From: Mesostigma viride
Lineage: Eukaryota > Streptophyta > Mesostigmatophyceae > Mesostigmatales > Mesostigmataceae
DNA: 64,000 nt
Reading direction: 5' to 3'
Assembly (NCBI GenBank): GCA_009746045.1
Contig: RPFO01000532.1
Location: forward strand, 15,001 to 79,000
The translations under genes were made by a program, and so were the position numbers. The notes below the pieces were generated by a model, which was not told the DNA's origin, ran no database searches, and saw only the letters and a program-made list of their open reading frames with translations. Shown here one piece after another: positions 11,014-22,500 of this stretch; the stretch's first letter is position 1, and each line of letters begins with the position of its first letter.

Positions 11014-14000
11014 ACCATACTAAATACTGTAGTATGGGTTCATCCATAAGTATTGGATTATCTCTAAATACTGTAGTATGGGTTCATCCATAAGTATTGG
11101 ATTATCTCTAAATACTGTAGTATGGGTTTATCCATAAGTATTGGATTATCTCTAAATAATGTAGTATGGGTTCATCCATAAGTATTGGATTATCTCTAAA
11201 TACTGCAGTATGGGTTCATCTCTAAATACTATAGTATGGGTCCATCCATAAGTATTGGATTATCTCTAAATACTGTAGTATGGGTTCATCTCTAAATACT
11301 GTAGTATGGGTCCATCCATAAGTTTTGGATCATCTCTAAATACTGTAGTATGGGATCATCTCTAAATACTGTAGTATGGGATCATCTCTAAATACTGTAG
11401 TATGGGATCATCTCTAAATACTGTAGTATGGGTTCATCCATAAGTATGGGATCATCTCTAAATACTGTAGTATGGGTTCATCCATAAGTATTGGATTATC
11501 TCTAAATACTGTAGTATGGGTTCATCCATTAGTATTGGATTATCTCTAAATACTGTAGTATGGGATCATCCATAAGTATGGGATCATCTCTAAATACTGT
11601 AGTATGGGTTCATCTCTAAATACTGTAGTATGGGTTCATCCATAAGTATTGGATTATCTCTAAATACTGTAGTATGGGTTCATCTCTAAATACTGTAGTA
11701 TGGGTTCATCCATAAGTATTGGATCATCTCTAAATACTGTAGTATGGGATCATCTCTAAATACTGTAGTATGGGTCCATCCATAAGTATTGGATCATCTC
11801 TAAATACTGTAGTATGGGTTCATCCATAAGTATTGGATTATCTCTAAATACTGTAGTATGGGTTCATCCATAAGTATGGGATCATCTCTAAATACTGTAG
11901 TATGGGATCATCTCTAAATACTGTAGTATGGGATTATCTCTAAATACTGTGGTATGGGTTCATCCATAAGTATTGGATCATCTCTAAATACTGTAGTATG
12001 GGATCATCCATAAGTATTGGATCATCTCTAAATACTGTAGTATGGGATCATCTCTAAATACTGTAGTATGGGTTCATCCATTAGTATTGGATTATCTCTA
12101 AATACTGTAGTATGGGATCATCCATAAGTATGGGATCATCTCTAAATACTGTAGTATGGGATCATCTCTAAATACTGTAGTATGGGTTCATCTCTAAATA
12201 CTGTAGTATGGGTTCATCCATAAGTATGGGTTCATCTCTAAATACTGTAGTATGGGATCATCCATAAGTATTGGATCATCTCTAAATACTGTAGTATGGG
12301 ATCATCTCTAAATACTGTAGTATGGGATCATCTCTAAATACTGTAGTATGGGATCATCTCTAAATACTGTAGTATGGGTTCATCCATAAGTATGGGATCA
12401 TCTCTAAATACTGTAGTATGGGTCCATCCATAAGTATGGGATCATCTCTAAATACTGTAGTATGGGATCATCTCTAAATACTGTAGTATGGGTCCATCCA
12501 TAAGTATGGGTTCATCTCTAAATACTGTAGTATGGGTTCATCTCTAAATACTGTAGTATGGGTCCATCCATAAGTATTGGATTATCTCTAAATACTGTAG
12601 TATGGGATCATCTCTATATACTGTAGTATGGGATCATCTCTAAATACTGTAGTATGGGATCATCTCTAAATACTGTAGTATGGGTTCATCTCTAAATACT
12701 GTAGTATGGGTCCATCCATAAGTATGGGATCATCTCTAAATACTGTAGTATGGGATCATCTCTAAATACTGTAGTATGGGATCATCTCTAAATACTGTAG
12801 TATGGGATTATCTCTAAATACTGTAGTATGGGTCCATCCATAAGTATTGGATTATCTCTAAATACTGTAGTATGGGTTCATCTCTAAATACTGTAGTACG
12901 GGTCCATCCATAAGTATTGGATTATCTCTAAATACTGTAGTATGGGTTCATCCATAAGTATTGGATTATCTCTAAATACTGTAGTATGGGTTCATCTCTA
13001 AATACTGTAGTATGGGTTCATCCATAAGTATTGGATTATCTCTAAATACTGTAGTATGGGTTCATCCATAAGTATTGGATCATCTCTAAATACTGTAGTA
13101 TGGGATTATCTCTAAATACTGTAGTATGGGTTCATCTCTAAATACTGTAGTATGGGTCCATCCATAAGTATTGGATTATCTCTAAATACTGTAGTATGGG
13201 TTCATCCATAAGTATGGGATCATCTCTAAATACTGTAGTATGGGATCATCTCTAAATACTGTAGTATGGGATCATCTCTAAATACTGTAGTATGGGATTA
13301 TCTCTAAATACTGTAGTATGGGTCCATCCATAAGTATTGGATTATCTCTAAATACTGTAGTATGGGTTCATCTCTAAATACTGTAGTACGGGTCCATCCA
13401 TAAGTATTGGATTATCTCTAAATACTGTAGTATGGGTTCATCCATAAGTATTGGATCATCTCTAAATACTGTAGTATGGGATCATCTCTAAATACTGTAG
13501 TATGGGATCATCTCTAAATACTGTAGTATGGGTCCATCCATAAGTATTGGATTATCTCTAAATACTGTAGTATGGGATCATCTCTAAATACTGTAGTATG
13601 GGATCATCTCTAAATACTGTAGTATGGGTTCATCCATAAGTATTGGATTATCTCTAAATACTGTAGTATGGGATCATCTCTAAATACTGTAGTATGGGAT
13701 CATCTCTAAATACTGTGGTATGGGTTCATCTCTAAATACTGTAGTATGGGTCCATCCATAAGTTTTGGATCATCTCTAAATACTGTAGTATGGGATCATC
13801 TCTAAATACTGTAGTATGGGATCATCCATAAGTATTGGATTATCTCTAAATACTGTAGTATGGGTTTATCCATAAGTATTGGATTATCTCTAAATAATGT
13901 AGTATGGGATCATCCATAAGTATTGGATTATCTCTAAATACTGTAGTATGGGTTCATCCATAAGTATTGGATTATCTCTAAATACTGTAGTATGGGTTCA

Positions 14001-14220
14001 TCCATTAGTATTGGATTATCTCTAAATACTGTAGTATGGGTTCATCCATAAGTATGGGTTCATCTCTAAATACTGTAGTATGGGATCATCCATAAGTATT
14101 GGATCATCTCTAAATACTGTAGTATGGGATCATCTCTAAATACTGTAGTATGGGTCCATCCATAAGTATTGGATTATCTCTAAATACTGTAGTATGGGTT
14201 TATCCATAAGTATTGGATTA
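11014..14220. repeat. L/S satellite, block 1
   Basis: A tandem mixture of two monomers. The L unit is 26 bp, starts GGATCATCTCTAAATA (also GGTTCATC, GGATTATC) and ends with the near-palindrome ATACTGTAGTAT plus G. The S unit is 18 bp (GGTTCATCCATAAGTATT or ending TATG). S always stands alone between L units in what I read, and L may be repeated. Point variants recur (GTAGTACG, TCTATATA, AATAATG). There is no coding potential. The block is cut at GGATTA|TCTCTAAAT by the non-autonomous element that follows. Confidence 0.95.
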
Positions 14221-14409
14221 TAGGTGCTGAAGCTAAGGTCCATTGGAGTGCCTTCCTACCAGAGAAACAAGTTTATTACAATAAGTGTGTGCAGGCTTTA
14301 ACAGTTGAGCCTAGCCACACCCTCAAAATCATTGTACAAGTCATTGTCAAGTTAGGCCAGTTCACCATGCTGGGGCCCAGCACATGCCCCCTTGGTCCAA
14401 TCTTGTCCC
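14221..14409 (-). repeat. Non-autonomous element, repeat B2
   Basis: 189 bp, essentially identical to 14729-14917. On the element strand it carries TATTGTAATAAA (TGTAA at 14276-14280 as TTACA on the + strand) and a palindrome TGCTGGG-G-CCCAGCA. It ends CAGCACCTA at the satellite junction. Confidence 0.9.
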
Positions 14410-14436
14410 CAACAGCAGCGAGGGTGGGTGGGTGGG
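14410..14436 (-). other. A2-B2 spacer with four-tract G-quadruplex motif
   Basis: A 27-bp spacer found only between A2 and B2. The + strand contains GGGTGGGTGGGTGGG. The element strand therefore reads CCCACCCACCCACCCTCGC, close to the spacer in the autonomous element (CCCACCCGCCCACCCTGGC). It is not part of A1 or B1. Confidence 0.9.
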
Positions 14437-14728
14437 AGCTGCAAAAAGGCCTCCCTACGTTCACCACACCACTCTAAGTACGGTGTGAAAATGGAAAACA
14501 AAGCACATGTCTCAAGGCGCCGCGCCCCCCTCAATCAAGGGCGGGCACGGTTGCCAGTAGGCACTAGTACCGGCGCACCGCCGGTCCCTTTCTCTCTCTA
14601 GTCCTAAGTAACAACAAGCACCTAACATGGTGTAGGTGACGTACGGTAGAGCTACGCTACATGCGGCAGATCGGCCCCCTTTGAGCCCGCCGCAACATAA
14701 CTATAAAATGAGCAGATAGCTCAGAAAA
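14437..14728 (-). repeat. Non-autonomous element, repeat A2
   Basis: 292 bp, identical in length and nearly identical in sequence to A1 at 16253-16544. It abuts B1 directly (CAGAAAA|TAGGTGCTG on the + strand). That junction is what joining the element's two ends would produce. Confidence 0.9.
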
Positions 14729-14917
14729 TAGGTGCTGAAGCTAAGGTCCATTGGAGTGCCTTCCTACCAGAGAAACAAGTTTATTACAATAAGTGTGTGC
14801 AGGCTTTAACAGTTGAGCCTAGCCACACCCTCAAAATCATTGTACAAGTCATTGTCAAGTTAGGCCAGTTCACCATGCTGGGGCCCAGCACATGCCCCCT
14901 TGGTCCAATCTTGTCCC
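14729..14917 (-). repeat. Non-autonomous element, repeat B1
   Basis: 189-bp copy of B2 next to the internal region, ending at ...CTTGTCCC. It carries the same TATTGTAATAAA motif on the element strand, so a transcript could be polyadenylated in B1 or B2. Confidence 0.9.
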
Positions 14918-16252
14918 ACATCACCATCTCTGGCCACCCAGGCCGTTTCCAGCCCTGGTGGTAGGAACGCAACCACTTGGAATGCTGGGCTCTTGTTGGC
15001 ATGATGATGCCCCCTTTCCGCCCCCGTGTGGCCGCTACGGTCTCCCGGCGGACGCAGGGCGGAGCCACATGCGTTCCCCTTCTTAGAGGGGCGCATCCCA
15101 GTGCTGCCGCTTTAGGACTTATGCCACCTGGGAACGTCTCCAGCTCACCCAACCACCATCACCAGCCCACCGGCAAAGCCGCTGGGATTTCCCGAGGGTA
15201 GAGCCACTGCCACTGGCTCCATTACCCCCCATCGTGGTGATAATGATGGCTGCGGACCTCCTAGCGCCAAGGCTCACCATCGCCATGGTGTCACGAGCCT
15301 TGGCGCAGCCGCAGCCGAGTGGAGCTTTACTATGGTATATAATGCATTTTCTTAAAACAAAGCCGGACCGCCCTGCCGGGTTCCACACGCACCCCCCCTC
15401 GTGGGGGGCGCGTGAAAACGGCAAAGGCAAAGCGGAGCCCGCCGCCTTTGGGCGGGCGTAGCGGAGCCTTGTTTTCACGCGCCCCCCGCGAGGGGAAAAT
15501 TTTTTTCCAGGCTTGCCAGGCGCTGTAGAATTTCTTAACCAGATTTTTTGTAAGTGCGCATGAATACCCACGGTTTTCCGCAGCTTCCCACCTCTCCCTT
15601 ATCGCCAAGGGCAGAAGGGGCCTGCTCGCCGGAGCGCCGAGAGGGTACAGAGTGCCTGCCGACCTACCCATGCCGACAGGACCCCCCCCGACCCACGGCA
15701 GCCGCTGCCTTTGCTGAAAAACTGGGCAATTATGAATAGCGCGCTCCTCCCACCAAGATTCGCTCCAGCCCCGCATCCTCCCCGAAACTCCCGTCTGGCC
15801 ACAGGCCGAAAGATCGGGTCCGCTGTCAGGCTCCTGGTAGTTATGGGCTACCCTGGCACCCCACGCTAGCCATCTCCACGTTTAAGGCAGATTCGCCTCC
15901 ACCTGTGATTCTTTCCACCGTAGCCGCTGGCCCTGGCCTGTATGGCTCCTTCCCTGACGTTGTCCGACTAAAAAAACGCAGCTTCCCCAGTGTCAGGAAG
16001 CTGCTTGCCGCACCCAGGGGTAGAGGGGAATCGTCAGTGGGCCCAGCGCCGGAAATCACACCCTTTTACTCAAATCGTAGAGCCCCCCACCCAACAACCA
16101 TTACCGTGGCCTGTAACGGTAGGTGGCGATCATAAAGACTTTTATTCCAGGCCTCTCCACGCCCGGAGAGGCCGATAGCATCGTCTTACATTCAGCGCAG
16201 CCGCCATAGCGGCCAGCCGACCTTGCCAGCAAATGCTGGGATCAAGTTGCGA
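14918..16252 (-). other. Non-autonomous element, internal region without genes
   Basis: 1335 bp with no recognisable protein. Open frames of up to about 150 codons exist on the minus strand, but the second copy of this region (38350-39301) carries indels that are not multiples of three within those frames, so they are not conserved as coding. It holds two inverted repeats: a large GC-rich hairpin at 15396-15495 and a short stem at 16150-16173 (GGCCTCTCC/GGAGAGGCC), the latter present in all three copies. Confidence 0.75.
15396..15495. repeat. Large GC-rich inverted repeat in non-autonomous element
   Basis: Arms of about 25 bp (CCCCTCGTGGGGGGCGCGTG..AAAAC and GTTTTCACGCGCCCCCCGCG..AGGGG) enclose a loop of about 50 bp. 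The loop holds a second stem (GCCCGCC/GGGCGGGC) and a doubled GCGGAGCC. The fragment at 38350-39594 has the same structure with small changes. GC-rich nested palindromes of this kind resemble the selfish palindromes of chlorophycean organelle genomes, but that relation is only an impression. Confidence 0.8.
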
Positions 16253-16544
16253 AGCTGCAAAAAGGCCTCCCTACGTTCACCACACCACTCTAAGTACGGT
16301 GTGAAAATGGAAAACAAAGCACATGTCTCAAGGCGCCGCGCCCCCCTCAATCAAGGGCGGGCACGGTTGCCAGTAGGCACTAGTACCGGCGCACCGCCGG
16401 TCCCTTTCTCTCTCTAGTCCTAAGTAACAACAAGCACCTAACATGGTGTAGGTGACGTACGGTAGAGCTACGCTACATGCGGCAGATCGGCCCCCTTTGA
16501 GCCCGCCGCAACATAACTATAAAATGAGCAGATAGCTCAGAAAA
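16253..16544 (-). repeat. Non-autonomous element, repeat A1 (5' end)
   Basis: The 5' terminal repeat on the element strand begins TTTTCTGAGCTATCTGCTCA with an inverted core TGAGC-TATCT-GCTCA. It reads into the internal region after ...GCAGCTTCGC. The right-hand satellite restarts at once with TCTCTAAATACTG. Confidence 0.9.
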
Positions 16545-19500
16545 TCTCTAAATACTGTAGTATGGGATCATCCATAAGTATTGGATCATCTCTAAATACT
16601 GTAGTATGGGATCATCTCTAAATACTGTAGTATGGGATCATCCATAAGTATTGGATTATCTCTAAATACTGTAGTATGGGTTCATCCATAAGTATTGGAT
16701 TATCTCTAAATACTGTAGTATGGGTTCATCCATTAGTATTGGATTATCTCTAAATACTGTAGTATGGGTTCATCCATAAGTATGGGTTCATCTCTAAATA
16801 CTGTAGTATGGGATCATCCATAAGTATTGGATCATCTCTAAATACTGTAGTATGGGATCATCTCTAAATACTGTAGTATGGGTTCATCTCTAAATACTGT
16901 AGTATGGGATCATCTCTAAATAATGTAGTATGGGTTTATCCATAAGTATTGGATTATCTCTAAATACTGTAGTATGGGATCATCTCTAAATACTGTAGTA
17001 TGGGATCATCCATAAGTATTGGATCATCTCTAAATACTGTAGTATGGGATCATCCATAAGTATTGGATCATCTCTAAATACTGTAGTATGGGATCATCTC
17101 TAAATACTGTAGTATGGGATCATCTCTAAATACTGTAGTATGGGATCATCCATAAGTATGGGATCATCTCTAAATACTGTAGTATGGGATCATCTCTAAA
17201 TACTGTAGTATGGGTCCATCCATAAGTATTGGATCATCTCTAAATACTGTAGTATGGGATCATCTCTAAATACTGTGGTATGGGATCATCCATAAGTATT
17301 GGATCATCTCTAAATACTGTAGTATGGGATCATCTCTATATACTGTAGTATGGGTTCATCTCTAAATACTGTAGTATGGGATCATCTCTAAATACTGTAG
17401 TATGGGATCATCCATAAGTATTGGATCATCTCTAAATACTGTAGTATGGGTTCATCTCTAAATACTGTAGTATGGGATCATCTCTAAATACTGTAGTATG
17501 GGATCATCCATAAGTATTGGATCATCTCTAAATACTGTAGTATGGGATCATCCATAAGTATTGGATCATCTCTAAATACTGTAGTATGGGTCCATCCATT
17601 AGTATTGGATTATCTCTAAATACTGTAGTATGGGATCATCCATAAGTATTGGATCATCTCTAAATACTGTAGTATGGGTTCATCCATTAGTATTGGATTA
17701 TCTCTAAATACTGTAGTATGGGATCATCCATAAGTATTGGATCATCTCTAAATACTGTAGTATGGGATCATCTCTAAATACTGTAGTATGGGTTCATCCA
17801 TAAGTATTGGATCATCTCTAAATACTGTAGTATGGGTTCATCCATAAGTATTGGATTATCTCTAAATACTGTAGTATGGGATCATCTCTAAATACTGTAG
17901 TATGGGATCATCCATAAGTATGGGATCATCTCTAAATACTGTAGTATGGGATTATCTCTAAATACTGTAGTATGGGATCATCCATAAGTATTGGATCATC
18001 TCTAAATACTGTAGTATGGGTTCATCCATTAGTATTGGATTATCTCTAAATACTGTAGTATGGGTTCATCCATAAGTATTGGATTATCTCTAAATACTGT
18101 AGTATGGGTCCATCCATAAGTATGGGATCATCTCTAAATACTGTAGTATGGGATCATCTCTAAATACTGTAGTATGGGATCATCTCTAAATACTGTAGTA
18201 TGGGTCCATCCATAAGTATTGGATTATCTCTAAATACTGTAGTATGGGATCATCCATAAGTATTGGATCATCTCTAAATACTGTAGTATGGGATCATCTC
18301 TAAATACTGTAGTATGGGATCATCTCTAAATACTGTAGTATGGGATCATCTCTAAATACTGTAGTATGGGTTCATCCATAAGTATTGGATTATCTCTAAA
18401 TACTGTAGTATGGGATCATCTCTAAATACTGTGGTATGGGATCATCTCTAAATACTGTAGTATGGGATCATCCATAAGTATGGGATCATCTCTAAATACT
18501 GTAGTATGGGATCATCTCTAAATACTGTAGTATGGGTTCATCCATAAGTATTGGATCATCTCTAAATACTGTAGTATGGGATCATCTCTAAATACTGTAG
18601 TATGGGTTCATCCATAAGTATGGGATCATCTCTAAATACTGTAGTATGGGTTCATCCATAAGTATGGGATCATCTCTAAATACTGTAGTATGGGATCATC
18701 TCTAAATACTATAGTATGGGATCATCTCCAAATACTGTAGTATGGGTTCATCCATAAGTATGGGATCATCTCTAAATACTGTAGTATGGGATCATCTCTA
18801 AATACTGTAGTATGGGATCATCTCTAAATACTGTAGTATGGGTTCATTTATAAGTATTGGATCATCTCTAAATACTGTAGTATGGGATCATCTCTAAATA
18901 CTGTAGTATGGGTTCATCCATAAGTATTGGATTATCTCTAAATAATGTAGTATGGGATCATCTCTAAATACTGTAGTATGGGTTCATCCATAAGTATGGG
19001 ATCATCTCTAAATACTGTAGTATGGGATCATCTCTAAATACTGTAGTATGGGATCATCTCTAAATACTGTAGTATGGGATCATCTCTAAATACTGTAGTA
19101 TGGGATCATCTCTAAATACTGTAGTATGGGTTCATCCATAAGTATTGGATTATCTCTAAATACTGTAGTATGGGATCATCTCTAAATACTGTAGTATGGG
19201 ATCATCCATAAGTATTGGATTACCTCTAATTACTGTAGTATGGGATTATCTCTAAATACTGTGGTATGGGTTCATCTCTAAATACTGTAGTATGGGTTCA
19301 TCCATAAGTATTGGATTATCTCTAAATACTGTAGTATGGGTTCATCTCTAAATACTGTAGTATGGGATCATCCATAAGTATTGGATCATCTCTAAATACT
19401 GTAGTATGGGATCATCTCTAAATACTGTGGTATGGGTTCATCTCTAAATACTGTAGTATGGGATCATCCATAAGTATTGGATCATCTCTAAATACTGTAG

Positions 19501-22500
19501 TATGGGATCATCTCTAAATACTGTAGTATGGGATCATCTCTAAATACTGTAGTATGGGTTCATCTCTAAATACTGTGGTATGGGATCATCCATAAGTATG
19601 GGTTCATCTCTAAATACTGTAGTATGGGATCATCTCTAAATACTGTAGTATGGGATCATCTCTAAATACTGTAGTATGGGATCATCTCTAAATACTGTGG
19701 TATGGGATCATCTCTAAATACTGTAGTATGGGTTCATCCATAAGTATTGGATCATCTCTAAATACTGTAGTATGGGATCATCTCTAAATACTGTAGTATG
19801 GGATCATCTCTAAATACTGTGGTATGGGATCATCTCTAAATACTGTAGTATGGGATCATCCATAAGTATTGGATCATCTCTAAATACTGTAGTATGGGAT
19901 CATCTCTAAATACTGTAGTATGGGTCCATCCATAAGTATTGGATTATCTCTAAATACTGTAGTATGGGATTATCTCTAAATACTGTAGTATGGGATCATC
20001 TCTAAATACTGTAGTATGGGATCATCTCTAAATACTATAGTATGGGTCCATCCATTAGTATTGGATCATCTCTAAATACTGTAGTATGGGATCATCTCTA
20101 AATACTGTAGTATGGGTCCATCCATAAGTATTGGATTATCTCTAAATACTGTAGTATGGGATCATCTCTAAATACTGTAGTATGGGATCATCCATAAGTA
20201 TTGGATTATCTCTAAATACTGTAGTATGGGATCATCTCTAAATACTGTAGTATGGGTTCATCCATAAGTATTGGATTATCTCTAAATGCTGTAGTATGGG
20301 TCCATCCATAAGTATTGGATTATCTCTAAATACTGTAGTATGGGATCATCTCTAAATACTGTAGTATGGGATCATCTCTAAATACTGTAGTATGGGATTA
20401 TCTCTAAATACTGTAGTATGGGTTCATCTCTAAATACTGTAGTATGGGTTCATCCATAAGTATGGGATCATCTCTAAATACTGTAGTATGGGATCATCTC
20501 TAAATACTGTAGTATGGGTTCATCCATAAGTATTGGATTATCTCTAAATACTGTAGTATGGGTCCATCCATAAGTATTGGATCATCTCTAAATACTGTAG
20601 TATGGGATCATCTCTAAATACTGTAGTATGGGTTCATCCATAAGTATTGGATTATCTCTAAATACTGTAGTATGGGTTCATCCATAAGTATTGGATCATC
20701 TCTAAATACTGTAGTATGGGATCATCCATAAGTATTGGATCATCTCTAAATACTGTAGTATGGGATCATCTCTAAATACTGTAGTATGGGATCATCTCTA
20801 AATACTGTAGTATGGGATCATCTCTAAATACTGTAGTATGGGATCATCTCTAAATACTGTAGTATGGGATCATCTCTAAATACTGTAGTATGGGATCATC
20901 TCTAAATACTGTAGTATGGGTTCATCCATAAGTTTTGGATCATCTCTAAATACTGTAGTATGGGATCATCTCTAAATACTGTAGTATGGGATCATCTCTA
21001 AATACTGTAGTATGGGTTCATCCATAAGTATTGGATCATCTCTAAATACTGTAGTATGGGATCATCTCTAAATACTGTAGTATGGGATCATCCATAAGTA
21101 TGGGATCATCTCTAAATACTGTAGTATGGGATCATCTCTAAATACTGTAGTATGGGTTCATCCATAAGTATTGGATTATCTCTAAATACTGTAGTATGGG
21201 ATCATCTCTAAATACTGTAGTATGGGATCATCTCTAAATACTGTAGTATGGGATCATCTCTAAATACTGTAGTATGGGATCATCTCTAAATACTGTAGTA
21301 TGGGATCATCTCTAAATACTGTAGTATGGGTTCATCCATAAGTTTTGGATCATCTCTAAATACTGTAGTATGGGATCATCTCTAAATACTGTAGTATGGG
21401 TTCATCCATAAGTATTGGATTATCTCTAAATACTGTAGTATGGGATTATCTCTAAATACTGTAGTATGGGTTCATCCATAAGTATTGGATTATCTCTAAA
21501 TACTGTAGTATGGGATCATCTCTAAATACTGTAGTATGGGTTCATCCATAAGTATTGGATCATCTCTAAATACTGTAGTATGGGATCATCTCTAAATACT
21601 GTGGTATGGGTTCATCTCTAAATACTGTAGTATGGGATCATCCATAAGTATTGGATCATCTCTAAATACTGTAGTATGGGATCATCTCTAAATACTGTAG
21701 TATGGGATCATCTCTAAATACTGTAGTATGGGATCATCTCTAAATACTGTAGTATGGGATCATCTCTAAATACTGTAGTATGGGATCATCTCTAAATACT
21801 GTAGTATGGGATCATCTCTAAATACTGTAGTATGGGTTCATCCATAAGTATGGGTTCATCTCTAAATACTGTAGTATGGGTTCATCCATAAGTATTGGAT
21901 CATCTCTAAATACTGTAGTATGGGTTCATCCATAAGTATTGGATCATCTCTAAATACTGTAGTATGGGATCATCTCTAAATACTGTAGTATGGGATCATC
22001 TCTAAATACTGTAGTATGGGTTCATCCATAAGTATGGGATCATCTCTAAATACTGTAGTATGGGATCATCTCTAAATACTGTAGTATGGGTCCATCCATA
22101 AGTATTGGATTATCTCTAAATAATGTAGTATGGGTTCATCCATAAGTATTGGATTATCTCTAAATACTGTAGTATGGGATTATCTCTAAATACTGTAGTA
22201 TGGGTTCATCCATAAGTATTGGATCATCTCTAAATACTGTAGTATGGGTTCATCCATAAGTATTGGATCATCTCTAAATACTGTAGTATGGGATCATCTC
22301 TAAATACTGTAGTATGGGATCATCTCTAAATACTGTAGTATGGGATCATCCATAAGTATGGGATCATCTCTAAATACTGTAGTATGGGATCATCTCTAAA
22401 TACTGTAGTATGGGTTCATCCATAAGTATTGGATTATCTCTAAATACTGTAGTATGGGATCATCTCTAAATACTGTAGTATGGGATCATCTCTAAATACT

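Larger units (their letters stand above)
14221..16544 (-). mobile_element. Non-autonomous tyrosine-recombinase-type retroelement, complete copy
   Basis: 2324 bp with split direct repeats. Read on its own strand the order is A1 (16253-16544), internal region, B1 (14729-14917), A2 (14437-14728), 27-bp spacer, B2 (14221-14409). The A1-internal-B1-A2-B2 plan is that of PAT/Ngaro/TOC-type elements. The flanking satellite (GGATTA and TCTCTAAAT) joins into an intact unit when the element is removed, so there is no target duplication. It encodes no RT or recombinase. Its start (TTTTCTGAGCTATCTGCTCA) matches the autonomous element's start in TGAGC..GCTCATTTTAT. It is therefore probably mobilised in trans by that element. 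Confidence 0.88.

Noticed and set aside
11014-14220. CRISPR-like array of repeats and spacers
   Set aside because: Both monomers are repeated many times with no unique spacers, there are no cas genes, and the context is a eukaryotic nuclear genome.
15119-15776. Minus-strand frames of about 150 codons in the non-autonomous element
   Set aside because: The homologous region at 38350-38830 has indels that shift these frames, so they are not maintained as coding.
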